Positions 45,897-60,138 of a DNA stretch of 64,000 nucleotides are shown piece after piece; positions within the stretch are counted from its first letter, which is position 1; the number at the start of each line of letters is the position of its first letter. The position numbers and the translations under genes are program-made. Under the pieces are notes generated by a model, which was not told where the DNA came from, searched no databases, and saw only the letters and a program-made list of their open reading frames with translations. The stretch is from Dermatemys mawii (taxonomy: Eukaryota; Chordata; Testudines; Dermatemydidae), in assembly GCA_007922305.1 (NCBI GenBank), contig ML677374.1, positions 9,114,094-9,178,093 on the forward strand. Reading direction: 5' to 3'.

Positions 45897-48099
45897 CTGT
45901 GGGGTTGTGTAGACAAGGCTTCAGTGAGCTGGAAATCCTCAAGGGAAGAGAGTAGACTAGAGACATGATAACTCTTTACAAATACTTTAAGTGATAGAAT
46001 AAAGAGGACAGGGACCAATTATTCATATTAGCCAATGAAGACCGAACAAGGAGTAATGGTCATACGCAGCAGAAAGGAAACATTTAGAATATGATGAAAA
46101 CAGCTCTCACAGAGCAGTTATGCATAAGAGCTGCCAGGAGATGATGTTGAATCCTTCTTTTTTGGCTGCACTAGGGTCCAAAGGATCAAAAGTGCCCAAC
46201 GCTGCAGATAGGAACCCAGAGAGTTTTTTTTAAAAAAAGAGACTGAGCACTTGAGGTTTCTAATTTCTACTGGGGACTAGGTGCCTAACCTAGCAGGCTT
46301 TACAAAGTCACCTATCTGCATCTTTAGGCCCCCTAAATGCCTTTGAACTACTGCATATTTCCCCCAACTCCATTCTCCTTTGGCCTGACAACAAGCCTGA
46401 GATAGACCCTTTGGACTCAACTTTTTTTAAAAAACAGAACACCTGAAATTAAGGATTTTATTGACACTACCTTCTCAGCCTTGCATTGGCAATGTTGGAA
46501 TAGTGGGAGCAGTATAATGCAATAATAAATCATAATGAATACTACATTTGTACTTGTATGCCCAAATCCTACAGATGCTTAACCTTCTATCTGTGAAGAG
46601 TCCCACTGATTTATGTGGGTCTCTACTTTGGCCCTAAGAATGCATTTAGTATGTAGTAACGAGCTACACCAGCTTCATTTTTATCTCAATGGGAATCAGG
46701 ATGCAATGTTACAGGCAGGGTCCTGCAATCCTGTCTTACATGAACAATGCCAGGGACTCTCCAGGTGATACGTGAATTAGGATTGCGCCAATGAGAAAGG
46801 CTCTTAATACCAGGCTCCTACAATCCTAACGACACTCACTGAAGTGGGACTGAAGCAGTGCATAGGTCTTCTACTGGCCCATTGCACAGGGAAGGAAGCG
46901 GGGACCAACCTGAACTCCTGTAGTAAAGCAATAGCAACTTGTCTCTCAGGACCACTTCATCTCCTGATAATTGTGTAATTAACTCATTTTACCAGTGTAT
47001 ATTATTTCGCTTTCCATAACGTGGGTCTTTTAAAAAGAAAATTAAAACTGTCAGGCATCATTACACGATAAACCTACCAAGTAAGTAACCATTCAGATTT
47101 CAATGGCCATGATTTAAGAAGCTGGCTGAGTTCAGACATCTGGAAAACATAAGCATCTGGCCAGAGCCCAGATAATTTGCCAGTTCCTGAGTGATATTTT
47201 TTTTCCCAGACTTACATACCACCTGGTAGGTCCTATTCATGCTAGGGAAATATTTCATATTTCTTCATTAACTGTAGGCAACATAATGGGTATCAGAGTT
47301 CAGTCAATAGTGCCTAATACAATGGAGAGTCCCTGGGATTACACAGAACTCTTCTCTGACTTTGAGTTAATGACGACGCTTTGTTAGGAACTCGTTGAAG
47401 GCCAATCTACATCCTGCAAAGTATTAACAGCGGTGTGAGGGAGCAGGTACTGAAGACTGACTCATCTCTATGCTTTCCATTGTTTCCTTTTGGAAAGCTC
47501 CCATGGTATTGGTATTACAAAGGCATAAGTGCACCTTTTAAATCACAGAAATACAATTACCACGCTTTTGTCCTATTCCCAAGCGGTGAACAGACCACGG
47601 TCGTCAGATGCGTCTCTTGTACATAAAGAGAAACACTCTTGATGCACTGATGCACTGCCCATATGTTATCTTCACCATACTGGATGCAAACAGAGTCTAC
47701 AGCTCTTCCTTGTGCCATCAGTGATTGATGAGAGCAAGTTCCTTCTAGAATGCATGGGGTGTAGATACTTTCCCCTGTTGCACATGGTGTGTCAGTGCCC
47801 CAACATGATCCAGCCACTCCCTGTTCCCGCTTTGCTCCCCTCAAAGGAGGGCTCCCTTTCTCCTCCCTCATAATCCACATGCAGTAGGGACTCTTAAAGG
47901 AACCCTGTCCTCTTTTCCTTCTGGCCAAAGGGCCACTGCATTCCGTTGCAGTGAACACATTCTTGTTGCATATCATCTCTTCTTTAGCAGGGACAAAGTG
48001 GCTAAGGTGTTCAGTAGCCACACAAATAAATATGATGGTTATCAAATATTAAACTAGGGTACAGTCTTCCGTGCACAGCTGCTTTTTTAAAGTAGAGCT
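45897..48099. other. No gene seen
   Basis: A 162-codon minus frame (47557-48045) has no domain I recognise. Diverged hairpin arms occur near 46560-46640 and 46725-46860. Confidence 0.4.
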
Positions 48100-48360
48100 G
48101 GTTGAAATATCTAAAAGTGGCCTTAAGATTTTTTGTGGGGGGGTTTTGCATGCCTTGTTGTCTGAATTAAAATACAGAAAATTTTATAGTATTATTGAAC
48201 TGGTTATGGAATTTCTCTCTTTTTTTGCAAATGAAAAATAGATTTCGATAATGATTTTGATACATTCAGAAAAAATCATGTTAAAAATACAAACCCACCA
48301 AAATGAAAACAGCTTTCAAATTTCAACAATTTTTCACAAAAATAGGTTTCAGCTTTTAAG
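48100..48360. repeat. AT-rich inverted element
   Basis: GAGCTGGTTGAAATATCTAA at the left, and GAAATTTC, AAAAATCATG, CAATTTTTCACAAAAAT words; same texture as 18416-18725. Confidence 0.45.
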
Positions 48361-50343
48361 AGAGAAGGATAATCAAGTCATACTTCTGACCTTATGTTCT
48401 CCACTGAAACAAATGCGAGAACTACACTGACTTTGGGCACTGGAGAAATCTTGGTAGGAATCGAGGAGAGTGTATTAGCTTTCCATGAGTTAAGCATGAG
48501 AATCACTCCAGAAATTAAAATGAGGATGATATTTTGAGAGGGTGATGAAATATTAAAATGTGAAACTCACATTTGAGTCTGGTCCAGCCTTCATTTTTAC
48601 CATTTAAGCAGAAAAGTTTGATCCCTTGCCAGTAATAATTGAAGTATCCAGACTGTTGCTAAGGCAAGGAGGTGGGGTTAGGAGGAAAATAAGTTTTATA
48701 CTGCAGTGATATTTCTGCTTCATCCAAGAAAAAAAATAAATCAGCCCTGTGAACTCTGAGGTGCGGACAAAGATGCCCTTCAGCCAAGAAGGGCACAGTG
48801 GAATGAGAAATCAGAAGTGGTCAGGATAGCTGAAGGGGGATAGTTTAGCATGCCAAAGGAAAAAGCGAGGAAAAGAAAATTGAGACAAGAGAAGCAATGC
48901 TGGAGAGTCTCAGAAGGGTGCGAGGGACTAGTTGAAATGTGGAAAAGGGGAGGATCAGAGAGGTCCGGACTGAATGATGTGAGAGAGCGTGGAGTGCTGG
49001 CATCAGATTGGTTGTCAAGGACTCACCAGCTTAAGTTGTAGAGTCATCAAACTCCGTGTCAGGGAGGAGTGCTTAGGAAATGATTAGTGCTATGATAGAT
49101 TATAATGGCTCCATTAGAGCTGTTAGGATGGATCATGTTAATGTGGCTGAAGTGTGCATCATGCAGCAAAAAACCCTATGATAGACAGCTTGGCTGGTGT
49201 CAAAGAAATGGGCAAGCACAATAGGCATTTCTTATTAGAGCAAGTTTGGGCCTGACCCTGATCTCCCTTGCACTGGGGTAAGTCACCAGACACTTCTGGG
49301 AGTCAGTGGAGTTATACGTAGCTAAGAGAGTTAGACTGGTGTGAGCAAGATCAGAAGTGGGCCCTTTGTTCCCAGACGTCCCCTGTTGGCATGTCCAAGT
49401 ATGTTTGTAAGAACAGGGTTTTTTGGCATGTGAAGCGGTTAACGTTCAAGTGGGTGAGCATCCTGCCCTTTCAGAGGTAAGGGTGCACTGGGCAAGGATT
49501 CTTGCAGTTCATTTAAGGCCTCTCCAGAGTAACAGCATCCCGAGTTTGAGATTCCTCACTTAATAGCTTCTCAGCTGAGGCTCTCTCATTTTCTGAGGTG
49601 CCCATTAAGGCCGTCCAGCTACAGTTCGTCAGCACCTTTATGGAATCTTTAAGGAGATTGATCAGCACAATCCCCCTGGGGTTTTTCCCCCTTCTTTCTT
49701 TTACTTTTTTTTAAAAAAAACAACTTCACCGCCCCTGAAAATTAAGGTTGGAATTTTCAAAGTCACAATGGATAACATTTTCAAAAGCGTCTAGTCGAAG
49801 TGACTTGACCACCCCACACTTGGGGGCTTTTAGAAATTGTAGTCCCTGAGTGACTGAGGTACCCAAATCTCTTTGGCTCCCTCAAAAACGGCAACCTAAA
49901 CCTCAGAATAAATGTTGCACTGCTGCAGTGTTTGCTACACCATTCATCAGCCACTTTGCAGGTATGTATGACTTGCAATTTTTCTTTCCCCCGTTAAATG
50001 TAAACCTCAGTGCTTCTCTTATTAATTAAATGCCTTATGGAAGCACCTGGATGACCTAACTGAGAGTAAGGTCTCTCTGAACAGCTCAGAAAGTGAATGG
50101 ATATAAGACAGTTCTCTTTGCTTTTAATTTGGATGATGTATTACACATTCAGGAATGAGCACTGTGTTTGATCTCAGTTAGGGGGTGTGAGGCTGCTGTC
50201 TCAGCTGTCCATCCTCTGCTGTCCAATCTTCACTCATCCTAGGATTAACCCAGATTATGAAGCTGATGCACTATGTACCAGGGTAGACAGTGGCTTTGTG
50301 ATGGAAGCTGTGGCTTTCCACCCTGCTGGATCTCATTTCTTAT
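48361..50343. other. No gene seen
   Basis: A SINE-unrelated GGGCCTGACCCTGATCTCCC hairpin-family copy lies at about 49250-49365 and a TTTTCAAAAGCG type at about 49755-49870. The lysine/arginine-rich 63-codon frame at 48850-49041 is not recognised. Confidence 0.4.
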
Positions 50344-50803
50344 GGGCAAGGCTAAGATTTTGTCCTGGATATCTTTAGTAAAAGTCGGGGACAGATCACG
50401 GGCAATAAAGAAAAATTCAGAAGCCCATGACCCGTCCCTGACTTTTACTAAAAATATCTGTGATAAAATGGGAAGGGACCGGATAGCTGCAGGGTGGCTG
50501 GGAGCTCTGCCTCCCCTCCCACAACCTGTGGGGGCTCAGAACTCCAGGGTCCCCCTGCCCACTATAGCTGGAGAGTCCCTCTGCCCCCTCCCCAGCAGTG
50601 GGGAGCTGCAGGGATCCCCTGCTCCCCCCACATTGGCTGGGAGCTGTAGGGTACCCCACTGTCCATGGTGGCTGGGAGCTTGGAGGCCCGCTGCTGGAGG
50701 TGACAGGACCCTGCGGCTCCTGGCTGCTGGGGCTGAAATCACAGACGTCTTTGGAAATCACAGATTCTGTAACTTCCATGACAAAATTGTAGCTTTACTT
50801 ATG
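50344..50803. mobile_element. Terminal-inverted-repeat element with internal hairpin
   Basis: The ends GGGCAAGGCTAAGATTTTGTC and, inverted, GCATAAGTAAAGCTACAATTTTGTC are similar. Close to the left end, AGTAAAAGTCGGGGACAG is repeated in inverse as CTGTCCCTGACTTTTACT-like sequence at about 50430-50452. The interior is GC-rich with several CTGGGAGCT words. The 204-codon plus frame crosses the element border and is not a gene. Confidence 0.75.
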
Positions 50804-53139
50804 CTTAAGGGGTATCTTCACCCAGCTAAGACGCTAGGCTTCTCACTTGAGTGTGGAGTCACCAACAAACCCCAGCAACACCCCTGAGGTCCATCCAGGT
50901 GTAGAGGCACCTTGATGAGCGGCTCTTTGCAGCTCCCAGGAACTTCAGACATCAGGTTTCAAACTGAAACCATGTTATTACAGTCTGATTAGATGCTCCT
51001 GAAAATAATGAGTTTCAGGAGGCTCACATGGCCGCAGGGTCGTGAAACCAAGTGGCATTTCTAAGCAGAAAGACTAAAAACTCAAACAATGCAGGTCAAA
51101 GGACAGAGAAGCCAGCCAAGACTTCCATAACAGAAGGAAAAGCAGGCCTTTTTGCATGGCACACTAATTAAAACAATGCCATTTTAGCAATTCGCACGGC
51201 AGTAGGGCATCGAACAAGAACAGGATCTGTGAAATGTCTCCCACCTCTTCTATAATGAGCATATCTTGATGGAATTCTGCAAGCAAATAATTACATTTAT
51301 CTTAGTGAGGGGCACAAATGTTGCTTTCAGTTGATTAACGACTTCAGTAATATGGTAACATGTATAAATCCAACACAGTAGACAATGGATAGAGCTAAAG
51401 TCTTTTACAGAGGCTGCTGGAAATCAGTGGAAGAAGATTGCAAACAAGGATGGGCGAGTGATATGTAATACTAAGTAAGAAACATACATCTATTTACAGA
51501 TCTGTTCTTTCCTTTCTTGCTTATGAACTTAAGAAACCAAACCAAACCCCCCCTTAATGGTGGGTTTCAATTTGACACAATATTCTTTTACACGTCCCTG
51601 TCCTAAAGCGTTATGTAGTATAGCTGTGCTGATTACTTGAAGAGGATTTCCATCTAGGTATGTAACTTGAATACCAAAGGTATACAATAATTGTTTTAAA
51701 TATTAAGTGCATCTAAGACTCTACAGTAGGAAAATCATGCCAAGCAAACAACAGAATCCTGGTTCTGGAGAGACTGCAATCTAAAGGACTGAACAAGTTC
51801 AATACAGAACCAAGAGTGGAGCACAGCCTTTTTACTGAATTTCTCCCGCTCATTATTGTTAGGCCTACAAGGATGGATGGCTACAAATATCTCCCTGTAA
51901 GCATAGCTGGCACTGTCAGAACCTTCTCCCCCACCCCAAAGTAAATATCAAATTCAGTCCTAAAGAGCCTGCAATTTACAGTCTTGAAGACATTTGGTGA
52001 AAGAGAATGAATGCAGGGTGATGCAATACAGACCAAAGAGCAGTGTGTGTCCGTTAATTTATTCATTCACCCCTCTGGAAGAGGCGTCCCTTTCAGTTCA
52101 TCTGATAGGTTCAAAACCCTCTCTACAGCAATACTATCCTTTTCCTGTTTACTAATTTTAATTCACCCAGCTCAGCAATGAAACGATTCCCCATGCCAGC
52201 TATTTTATTGTTGGATCTCCTTCTTCACTGTTATTGAGGGTGCTTATTTCATTACATTTGTTCAGTGGAAAGAGATAAAAGCCAAACGGGAAAGGGAGAG
52301 GAAAAAAAACACCATTTAAGAAATAAATGCTAAGTTATGAAGATTGTCGGCCTCAGAAAGAGATTTTTATGCAGTTTTTGGCATTTACAAATCCTTTGTG
52401 AAAAGGTCACTCTGTACTTGGAACCTTTTATTAATACTGAAGAATGGCCCAGAAAATGTCATGTCTTTTTACCATGATATTTACACAAAAAAAGTAGGCC
52501 TAAGCATATGAAATTTTTCAAGCAGGATGGCATTAACAAGGCCTGAAATCACAATCTTCCTACAGGGACATGCGCTCTTTGCCAGCCGGCTAGGAGGAAG
52601 GCTTTGAGTGCTTTGTCTGCCACTAAGCTAATACTTCTAGTAGTATGTCATTTCAGGGAGTGAGCTTGGAGGGCACTCACAGCAGCAGTAGAGAGGGGGT
52701 GGAGGAGGGGTGGCCGGGTATCATCCCTTCGAGGTCTGCATGATACTGGAAGGCTTTCCGGAGCTCTCAGGCCAAAATGTTCAAGTTAAATATGGGAGCC
52801 CTCATTGTTCCAAGGTGTTGAGAGTTCAGAACACCCATTGACTCTTAGAGGTGACCAGCACTTTGGAAAAATCAGGCCAGAGCTTATTTAGGTGCCTAAA
52901 TTTGGATTTAGGTGCCCAGCTGCGGAAAACATGGGCTTTGTGGTTCTAGCTCTCAGGAGATCGTTAGCAGTAATACATATTATGCTAGCAGTCAAATGCC
53001 CCATCAGTACTGGCAGGCTCCATTGTTCAGGGCACCGTTCAACCATAGAGAATCTTTATAATCTTTGTATTGTAAGCCTTCAAAGCAAAGACAGAAACAG
53101 ATGAAGGGTAGAGGATGGAGATAAACTACAGATTACAGT
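50804..53139. other. No gene seen
   Basis: Unassigned, mostly AT-rich. A diverged palindrome including TATTTAGGTGCCTAAATTTG lies at about 52885-52925. Confidence 0.4.
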
Positions 53140-53215
53140 ATTGCCGACTGCAAGCTTTCAGAAATCATGAGTCAGGGCCCCGCAAATAATAAGATTGGGG
53201 TTCTTCACTGATATT
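53140..53215. mobile_element. Fragment of family A
   Basis: TATTGCCGACTGCAAGC, AAATCATGAGTCAGGGCCCC and AATAATAAGATTGGGG are related to the ends of the elements at 19044 and 60867. Confidence 0.4.
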
Positions 53216-56200
53216 TTTAAGCCAATGTAAATTCTGGAGAAGCAACAGAACTGGAAACGGCACATGAAATCAAAATACTTTGAAGTCTGACCACAACTTC
53301 CCTTTCCCCCAAGAAACCCTTATTCTTACAAATAGCATGGCAAATAAAGTTGGGGACTCTTATTAATAAGCCCCACAAGCAAGGACACTGACTTTTCAAC
53401 AGCATTGACAGACCCACTTTAGAGGGGCTTAATAGAAAGTTGAAAAATAGGAACTTTCAAAACTTCCTTGTACTGGTAACACCTGATTCATGCAATGCTT
53501 TTACATGGTTATTTGGACTCAGAGTCTGTATATCTCAGATGCTGAACCTGGTGGCATTCTCTACCTTTTCTTCTGCATCAGAGAGATCTGTGCTGACTCC
53601 TTGATGAGAACAGTGGTTGTCTTTTCAGATTAGTTAGAGATGGTGGCACTAAACAGTTTAGTCATCCAGTGAAATACTGAGGCCCTCAGGTAAATTATGC
53701 TTAAAGGTGGAGTGCTGTTTCTCACAATTCAGTAGGGAATATGTAAAGTCAGGCCTGTTTTTATAGGAACTATCCCTCTTAGCTGCAAACACTACAAACA
53801 GGAATAGAAGCTATATTTTTAGTTACATTTTTTCCAAGAGCAGTTGGGAAAGCCAGACCCAATAATCCTCTTTCATCGGAAACATCCATTACTGCGCCTG
53901 CTGCAAGTCCACTGACCTCCCCTCACAGGACTGATATCTAGAAGCCATGCTGAGTTCACAGTCAAGAGCTGTGCCTATCAAAGCAACTAATTAGAGGCAG
54001 ATTCCACATTGTATTCATTATGCACAGCTTCTTGAAACTCTAAACATGCCAGTAGCAACAGAGATTCTAGCAATGAGAACAACAGATGGAGACTTACGAT
54101 GAAAAAAAAGACATGCTGAAATGCCTCTCAAATACAATACAACTTAGTGGTAAGAATGGACAGTGCTCACTGCCCACCTATTCCTTTCCCATTACCCCCA
54201 CACATCCTGTGAGCAAACCCCCGGGCCAGATTTTCTGCTGGGGTAAATTCATCGAGGTCAATGCAATTACATCAATAGAGAATTTTGGCCTTTCTTCAGT
54301 CAGACTTGCTCACCCTCATTGACTCAATAGGTATAACTAAGGTCAAGATTTAAATCAATATGTATAAAACTGTAGACTTCTACCTATCTATCTATAGCAT
54401 ATACTCTGATGGAGCTTTGGGGCCAGATTCTGAAGCCACAGGAATTATTCAAATTTACACCACTGTAACTGAGATTGGAATCTGGGCCACAGTTATAGTT
54501 ATGTCAAACTATACCAACGCAGGGCCAAAATATGTTATTTTACACCATGTGAAGGACATGGGGATTGTAAAGTCTGTGAATGTAGGATTTAACCCAAAGT
54601 ACAATATATAGATTTAGAAGGAAAGGGAGTTGATTATAAATCATACTCTGTGTGCATACATATAGATAGTACAGTACAGGATTTGAATTTAATTTAATTG
54701 GTGCAAGTAGTTTTCTGGATAATTCCTCTTCCTTCGATAATACAGTGATTTTTTAAAATACATACATTCATTCCTATAGAGATCTATTTTCCTTGTTCCC
54801 AGCTGAGAACATCACCACAATAAATAAACTAACTATCAACAAATCCAAAGAGTACAGGACAGTAAATGGCAAGTGAGGTTGATTAATCATCCTTTTTCTT
54901 TCACTGTCGTATTTCCTGGGAAAATTCCAACTTTTTCCTTTTCATACACACAAAGGCACTTTGTTTCACTGGTATAATTTCTTACAATAACATTAACATA
55001 TCATTGGAACTCATTACCTTTGGTGTAATAGCTCCCTATTGAACTGTGTCAGACTCATTATGTCAGTTCCTTTTCATTCCAGTTTTGTGCTCCTCCAGAG
55101 AGTCGCACTGCAGCACCAGTAATAATGATTAAACTGCTGTCTAATGCTTCACTGGACATCCAAACCAAGGAGGGGAAAATTTCTCACTGAAGATGGGAAT
55201 TGCTGCATTTTCACTTGATGCTATTCTGTATTCGGAAAGGCCATTACACTGCGGTAATTTTCATAAAGAGACATGCACAACTGATATAGCCTGAAAGGAA
55301 CAATATCAATAAGAAATGAGGAAAAAAGAAAAACACCAAAATCAAGGAACCAAGCCAAAAGTAGTGAGAAAGCAACTGAAAGTACACTGCAAGCAAACTT
55401 CTAGTATATTTTTAACTCTTGATTCACAATGGGCCACATAGTAATACTGAAGTCAATGGGATTACTTGCATGAGTAACTGCTCAGTGTGTGAAAGGGACT
55501 CACAATCTGTCCCCTTGTGGTGTATTAAAACTATTTCAGCTGTAGGCTGGCACTTTACGGGGATTTTTCCTGGTCCTGCTTAGGGGTCTTGCAGGGAAGC
55601 ATGTGAGTTAGGTCTAGCAGCAGTCAATCTGCGCCCAGCCAGACCGGAGTTATCTGGCGTGAGTTATGCCTCTTATGTTTCAGGGAGCAGTCTGCTGTCT
55701 CTCTCTGATTTGGGGTTTTGGGGTATCATCATCCTGAATTCTAAGAAATAAAAGTAGCATAGCATTACAATCGGCAAGAGTATTCTAACTTCTCTGTGAG
55801 TCTGCTGTAAACATAACAGCCCTATATGGCTCTTTTCCAAAAGTGAGCAAAGGTCCACCTAAGAAGCCATTTTAAAACTCAGCTTGTTTGTGAAAAAAAG
55901 AAAAGCACAAGCAGAGGTGTCACATGAGAAATAGATGAAACAACCTGAAATCTGATGTTTAAAATCTCTGCATGCTCACTTAGAGATAAAAGAACACAGT
56001 TAAGCCTAACAACAAGGATAAACATGGTAGATTTTGGAATCAACTTTTTCCCCTATAGTCTACATTTAATATACCCTGTACTTTTCTATAAAGGAAATAA
56101 AATTGTACTCAACCTCCTGAGTTGAAGAACTGAATGAAAGGGGTGATTGCCTTTAACTACAACAAAGTCTATCTGTCACACCACAAAATGCTTTAAAATA

Positions 56201-56595
56201 CCAATGATTCTACTTATAAAAGGGACTTTATGCATCTCCATTTCCCTGTCTGTCTTGCTTTCATCAATTATCAGAGTTATTTGTCTATAAACAAAGGGCA
56301 TGATATTGCCCAGTTTATGTTCCCATTGAAGTCAATGGATCAAAGTCAGCTCTGGAATAAGCAGATGCAACTCCCAATAAATCAGCATAGATACAGTTTC
56401 CATTGAATCCCACAGAAAGGAACCCAGTAGAAATTCAGCCCACTTACAGCACAGCTGATGTGGTTCCCACTCAACTCAAAGGAAGTTTTGTCCAAGTCAA
56501 AAGGGTAGGGTCAGGGCGGCTGCCTCTCTCGTGTGCAGTGAAGTCACAATGTTGACTTTGTTGTCATTCCACATGTTATTAAATCATTTATATTG
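53216..56595. other. No gene seen
   Basis: The largest frames (66-83 codons) have no motif. Two GGGCCAGATT-type hairpin copies are at about 54226-54300 and 54420-54498, and one GAAGTCAATGGGATTACTTG type at about 55430-55520. Confidence 0.4.
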
Positions 56596-56735
56596 AGTAA
56601 CGCCTATAGAGTCTGCACTTATATTGCAGGAGGCCTCAACCAAGGCAGGACCCCCCACCCGAGGTAGGTGCTGTATAAATACAAGGATAATCACTGCACT
56701 AATGAGTTTACAGTCTAAAAGATGAGAGAGTACTC
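56596..56735 (-). mobile_element. MIR-like SINE 3' half, diverged
   Basis: GAGTAACGCCTATAGAGTCT, GTAGGTGCTGTATAAATACA and AATGAGTTTACAGTCTAAAA correspond to the inverted tail. Confidence 0.6.
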
Positions 56736-56805
56736 ATGGATGAGACAAACCTGGTGAGAATTCAATGTAAATAGCTGTGCATAGCAAGTTCTATTGGTCC
56801 TACAG

Positions 56806-57208
56806 CATTAGGGTCACCACTTTTGGCTGCTAACCAGACTCTGGGGCCCTTCCCTCCACCCGCCCCTTCCACAAAGCTCCACCCCATCACATGAGGCCCC
56901 ACCCCTTTCTCTGCCTCTTCCTCCAAGACCTCCCCCGCATTATTCACTCCTCTCCTTCTCCCCACATCACTCACTGGATCATCTCAAGGAGCCTGCAGGT
57001 AGGAGGTGGTCCCAGGTGAGTTGGGGCTGGCACGGGTTAATGACTTGGTCCCTCCCTCTCCCTCTCAGTAACCAGACTTTTGGTCCAGGCATCATTTAGG
57101 GTTGCAGGTCCCGAAACCTGGGTACCTGGCAAACCTAAATGGCACCTGGACACAAAAGCCAAAAATGGAGTATCTGGGTAAATCCTGGATGGGTGGCAGC
57201 CCTATACA
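56806..57208. mobile_element. DNA element (AGGGTCACCAC ends), C-rich
   Basis: Left end TTAGGGTCACCACTTTTGG; right end, inverted, TATAGGGCTGCCACCCATCC. The interior is C-rich (CCCCACCCCTTTCTCTGCC). A second AGGGTTGCAGG start at about 57097 suggests two related elements fused or nested. Confidence 0.6.
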
Positions 57209-57279
57209 GGATCCAGAAACTATGCTACATATTATGGAGAGATTTCTGTTGGAACATTATTACTGTAGGTCAGAATGTG

Positions 57280-57520
57280 TCTTTTCTTTAAAAAAATCAA
57301 TTTCTCATCAAAACCCCCAAAAATGTCAGCTGAAAAAAAAAAAAGACTTTCAGTCCAAACCTACCAAAAAAATACAAAAATGGAAAAATGTGTGAACAAC
57401 AAAAATGTTTAGTTTTCTAATGGAAAATCCAAAAATTTGATAAAAGCAGTGGAAATTTTAATTTTGTCAAAAAATTCTAATTTTTCCATTAAAAAAGGAA
57501 ATGGGATTTTTTTGATGAGC
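57280..57520. repeat. AT-rich inverted element
   Basis: Tracts such as GCTGAAAAAAAAAAAAGACT, ATGGAAAAATGTG, TTTTGTCAAAAAATTC and TTTTTCCATTAAAAAAGG. Same texture as 18416-18725. Confidence 0.45.
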
Positions 57521-59905
57521 ACTAACATATGCCGACATTACTGATTTAAAGATTGCTACTGGAACAAAATATATGAGAAGGAAAGAGACAGAGTAACAAA
57601 AAAATCTCAGTGTGCTATGAAGGGACAGGAACTAGTTGCAGGGACCGAGAAGAGAATACAGACAGGCCAGATAACTGTAGCATTAATACTGTGCTTTCCT
57701 GATCATTTACTTCTTGTTATTTAAATAAATAAGTTACCCCCAGACTTGCCTTGCTCATCACAGGACCTGGCAGAAAAACAGATACATTTCTGGTGAGAAT
57801 CATAATGAAAAAAAATGCCAGCCAAACTATTAAGTTCTTCAGAAACCAACGGCATTTCATGGAAGTTTTGAAAAACTAATAGAAATTTGGAAAATGTTCA
57901 CCTATCACTGAAATGCTATTCCGAAAGGCAATGGCACTAGCTCAGGTCTGAGACTTCTTTACCGGAGAAAGCAGAAAGGGTTGTGCAGAAAAGAGCAGTG
58001 GGGACAAAGGTTGGACTCAGATCCAAACATTAGGAGTGTTCAGATCTTGGGCTTCGGTTTAGGTCCAAGTTTGTAGGAATGTTTTCATTCAAAAACGGAG
58101 GATCAAATTCTGCTGTCACTTTGAGCCCAATCAGTCCAAACAGATGCATTTGTCACTCTCCCAAGGGAAGTGCAGATTCCCCCCACTCTGGATCAAAAAG
58201 TATCCTTCCACTGAATACTGGTTACCTGGATTCTGAGCCACGCGTAGGTTTTGGACCTAAAATAACGTGCTGGACCGTAGACTGTATTCAATTTCTGCAA
58301 GTTGCTGTGAGTCAATATTAGAAAGCCAGAACCATAGAGAGATCTTGATTAATGTAAATTTGGTGTGGTTTTATTATTAATTGGAACTACTACCTGCTAA
58401 ACTCCCCCAGGCAGGCAACAGAAGTCATGTAAGCAGTCAAGGGACCATGTAAGAGAGGCATTAACCTAGAGCGAGTCCTGAACCAAGCAAATTGAAAATT
58501 AATCCCAGTCTTACAAAATAGGAACCATCACTTTGCCTGTCAGATTCTCCTTCAGTGCAGTGAAGAGCTGGAAAACTTATAACCACCAATGCCCAGCTAT
58601 GTGGAAAGAAACCACTAGACTGTTCCCTTTGGGAAACATTACCTCAGCGTGTATAGATGTGACAGAGTCCAATTTCACCACCTGCTCCCTGTTACTATCT
58701 ATAGTTATTGGGGAAAAGACACATGGTACCTGAGGGTATTTCAACCCACTCATCAAGAGTGAAGCTCAGTTGCTGAGAGAATGAATGTTCTTTTATAGGG
58801 AGGCTCTCTTTTGGTCCAGATTTTCAGCTGATGTAAATGAGAGTGGAGCTATAATGCCTGGCACAATGGGCCCTTAATTTTGGTTGGTTCTTAAGAGTTA
58901 CTATAATAAACATGAAGAGTGCTGCCATACAGATCTGACTTTATTAGCCAGCGTTCTGAGTCCATGTTTTTCCTCCCCCTTGTTTGGAACAAAACATTAG
59001 TTCATTAAATATTAAAATATGAAGAAGTTCTACATCACTCCAGGGATGATGACATATTTACAAATCAAAATACTTCTCTCTGTGGAAAAACTACAAAGAA
59101 AACTCGGTAGATTTTTTACAGGGAAAATGAAGATTTAAAGAGAAGAGCAAGCTTTCTTTGAAAAGTTTAAAAGAGAAGATCATAAATATGGCTGCCTCCC
59201 TTGTCCCCTCTTCACCATCTTAGGTAGCTCTCTTGGGTATTAATCCTCCAATAAAAGTGTTGATCCCCCCCCCCCTCCTCTTCTGCTTGTTACTAACATC
59301 TGAAAGGACTTTCTAATTGGCATACTTGCATGCATAAAGGCTGAATCAACTAATTTATAGATTTGGGTCTTGTGGTCAGAGGGATCCTGCAACAACACAC
59401 TTTGCCTCACAGCATTGCAGCATCACAATGTATCACTGCAACACAATGGTGATCTGGGACTATCACAGCACCCCTGAACACAGGGTCATCTCACAATAAT
59501 GCTTCCCAATGTAGCACTCATGCGAAAACTTGGACCAAGCCAGATCTAGATGCACTTGGAATGAGATTTTTTTTTTTTGGATGGAATCACAGAAGCTCTG
59601 CTTATTCCCTCTTAGGAGGGCTGAGTCTACCAGGATCCAGGGGCTGAATCTGGATTGGTGCATCATTGTGTCAGATTTAATGTGTCTCCGGATTTGTGTG
59701 TATGAAATGCAGCTAGACTTGAATTTACACGTTAAAATTTTGGGGCTTGGGTTAAAAAAAAATCAGTAAGATCTAGGTCTTTATCTTTTTCATTTCCAAA
59801 TACAAGGTTTCAGAAGACACATTAGGAGCACAGATCTCAATATCATCATGATCAAAGAGACTATGCACCTTTGCTGTCTATGCTCTGATGTTGCTTTCTC
59901 AAGTT
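57521..59905. other. No gene seen
   Basis: A C11 run lies near 59265 and a T12 run near 59568. The small frames at 58079-58321 and 58533-58733 are unrecognised. Confidence 0.4.
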
Positions 59906-60138
59906 GAGAGGTTTTCAAACTGGGGTTCTGGACCCCTCAGGGGATTGTGAGGTTATTACATGGGTGGGGGTCACATGCTGTCAGCCTCCACCTCAAGTCC
60001 TGCTTTGCCTCCAGCATTTATAATGGTGTTAAGTATATTTTAAAAAGTGTTTTTAATTTATAAGGGGGAAAGGGGAGGTCACACTCAGATGCTTGCTACG
60101 TGAAAGGGGTCACCAGGACAAAAGTTTGAGAACCATTG
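59906..60138. mobile_element. hAT-like non-autonomous transposon (GGTTTTCAAACTGGGG type)
   Basis: The ends are GAGAGGTTTTCAAACTGGGG and, inverted, CAATGGTTCTCAAACTTTTG. The flanking 8-mers CTCAAGTT (59898-59905) and CCCTAGTT (60139-60146) agree at six of eight bases. The interior is short and non-coding. Confidence 0.8.

Noticed and set aside
50273..50887. 204-codon plus-strand frame
   Set aside because: It runs through the borders of a terminal-inverted-repeat element and is GC-driven.
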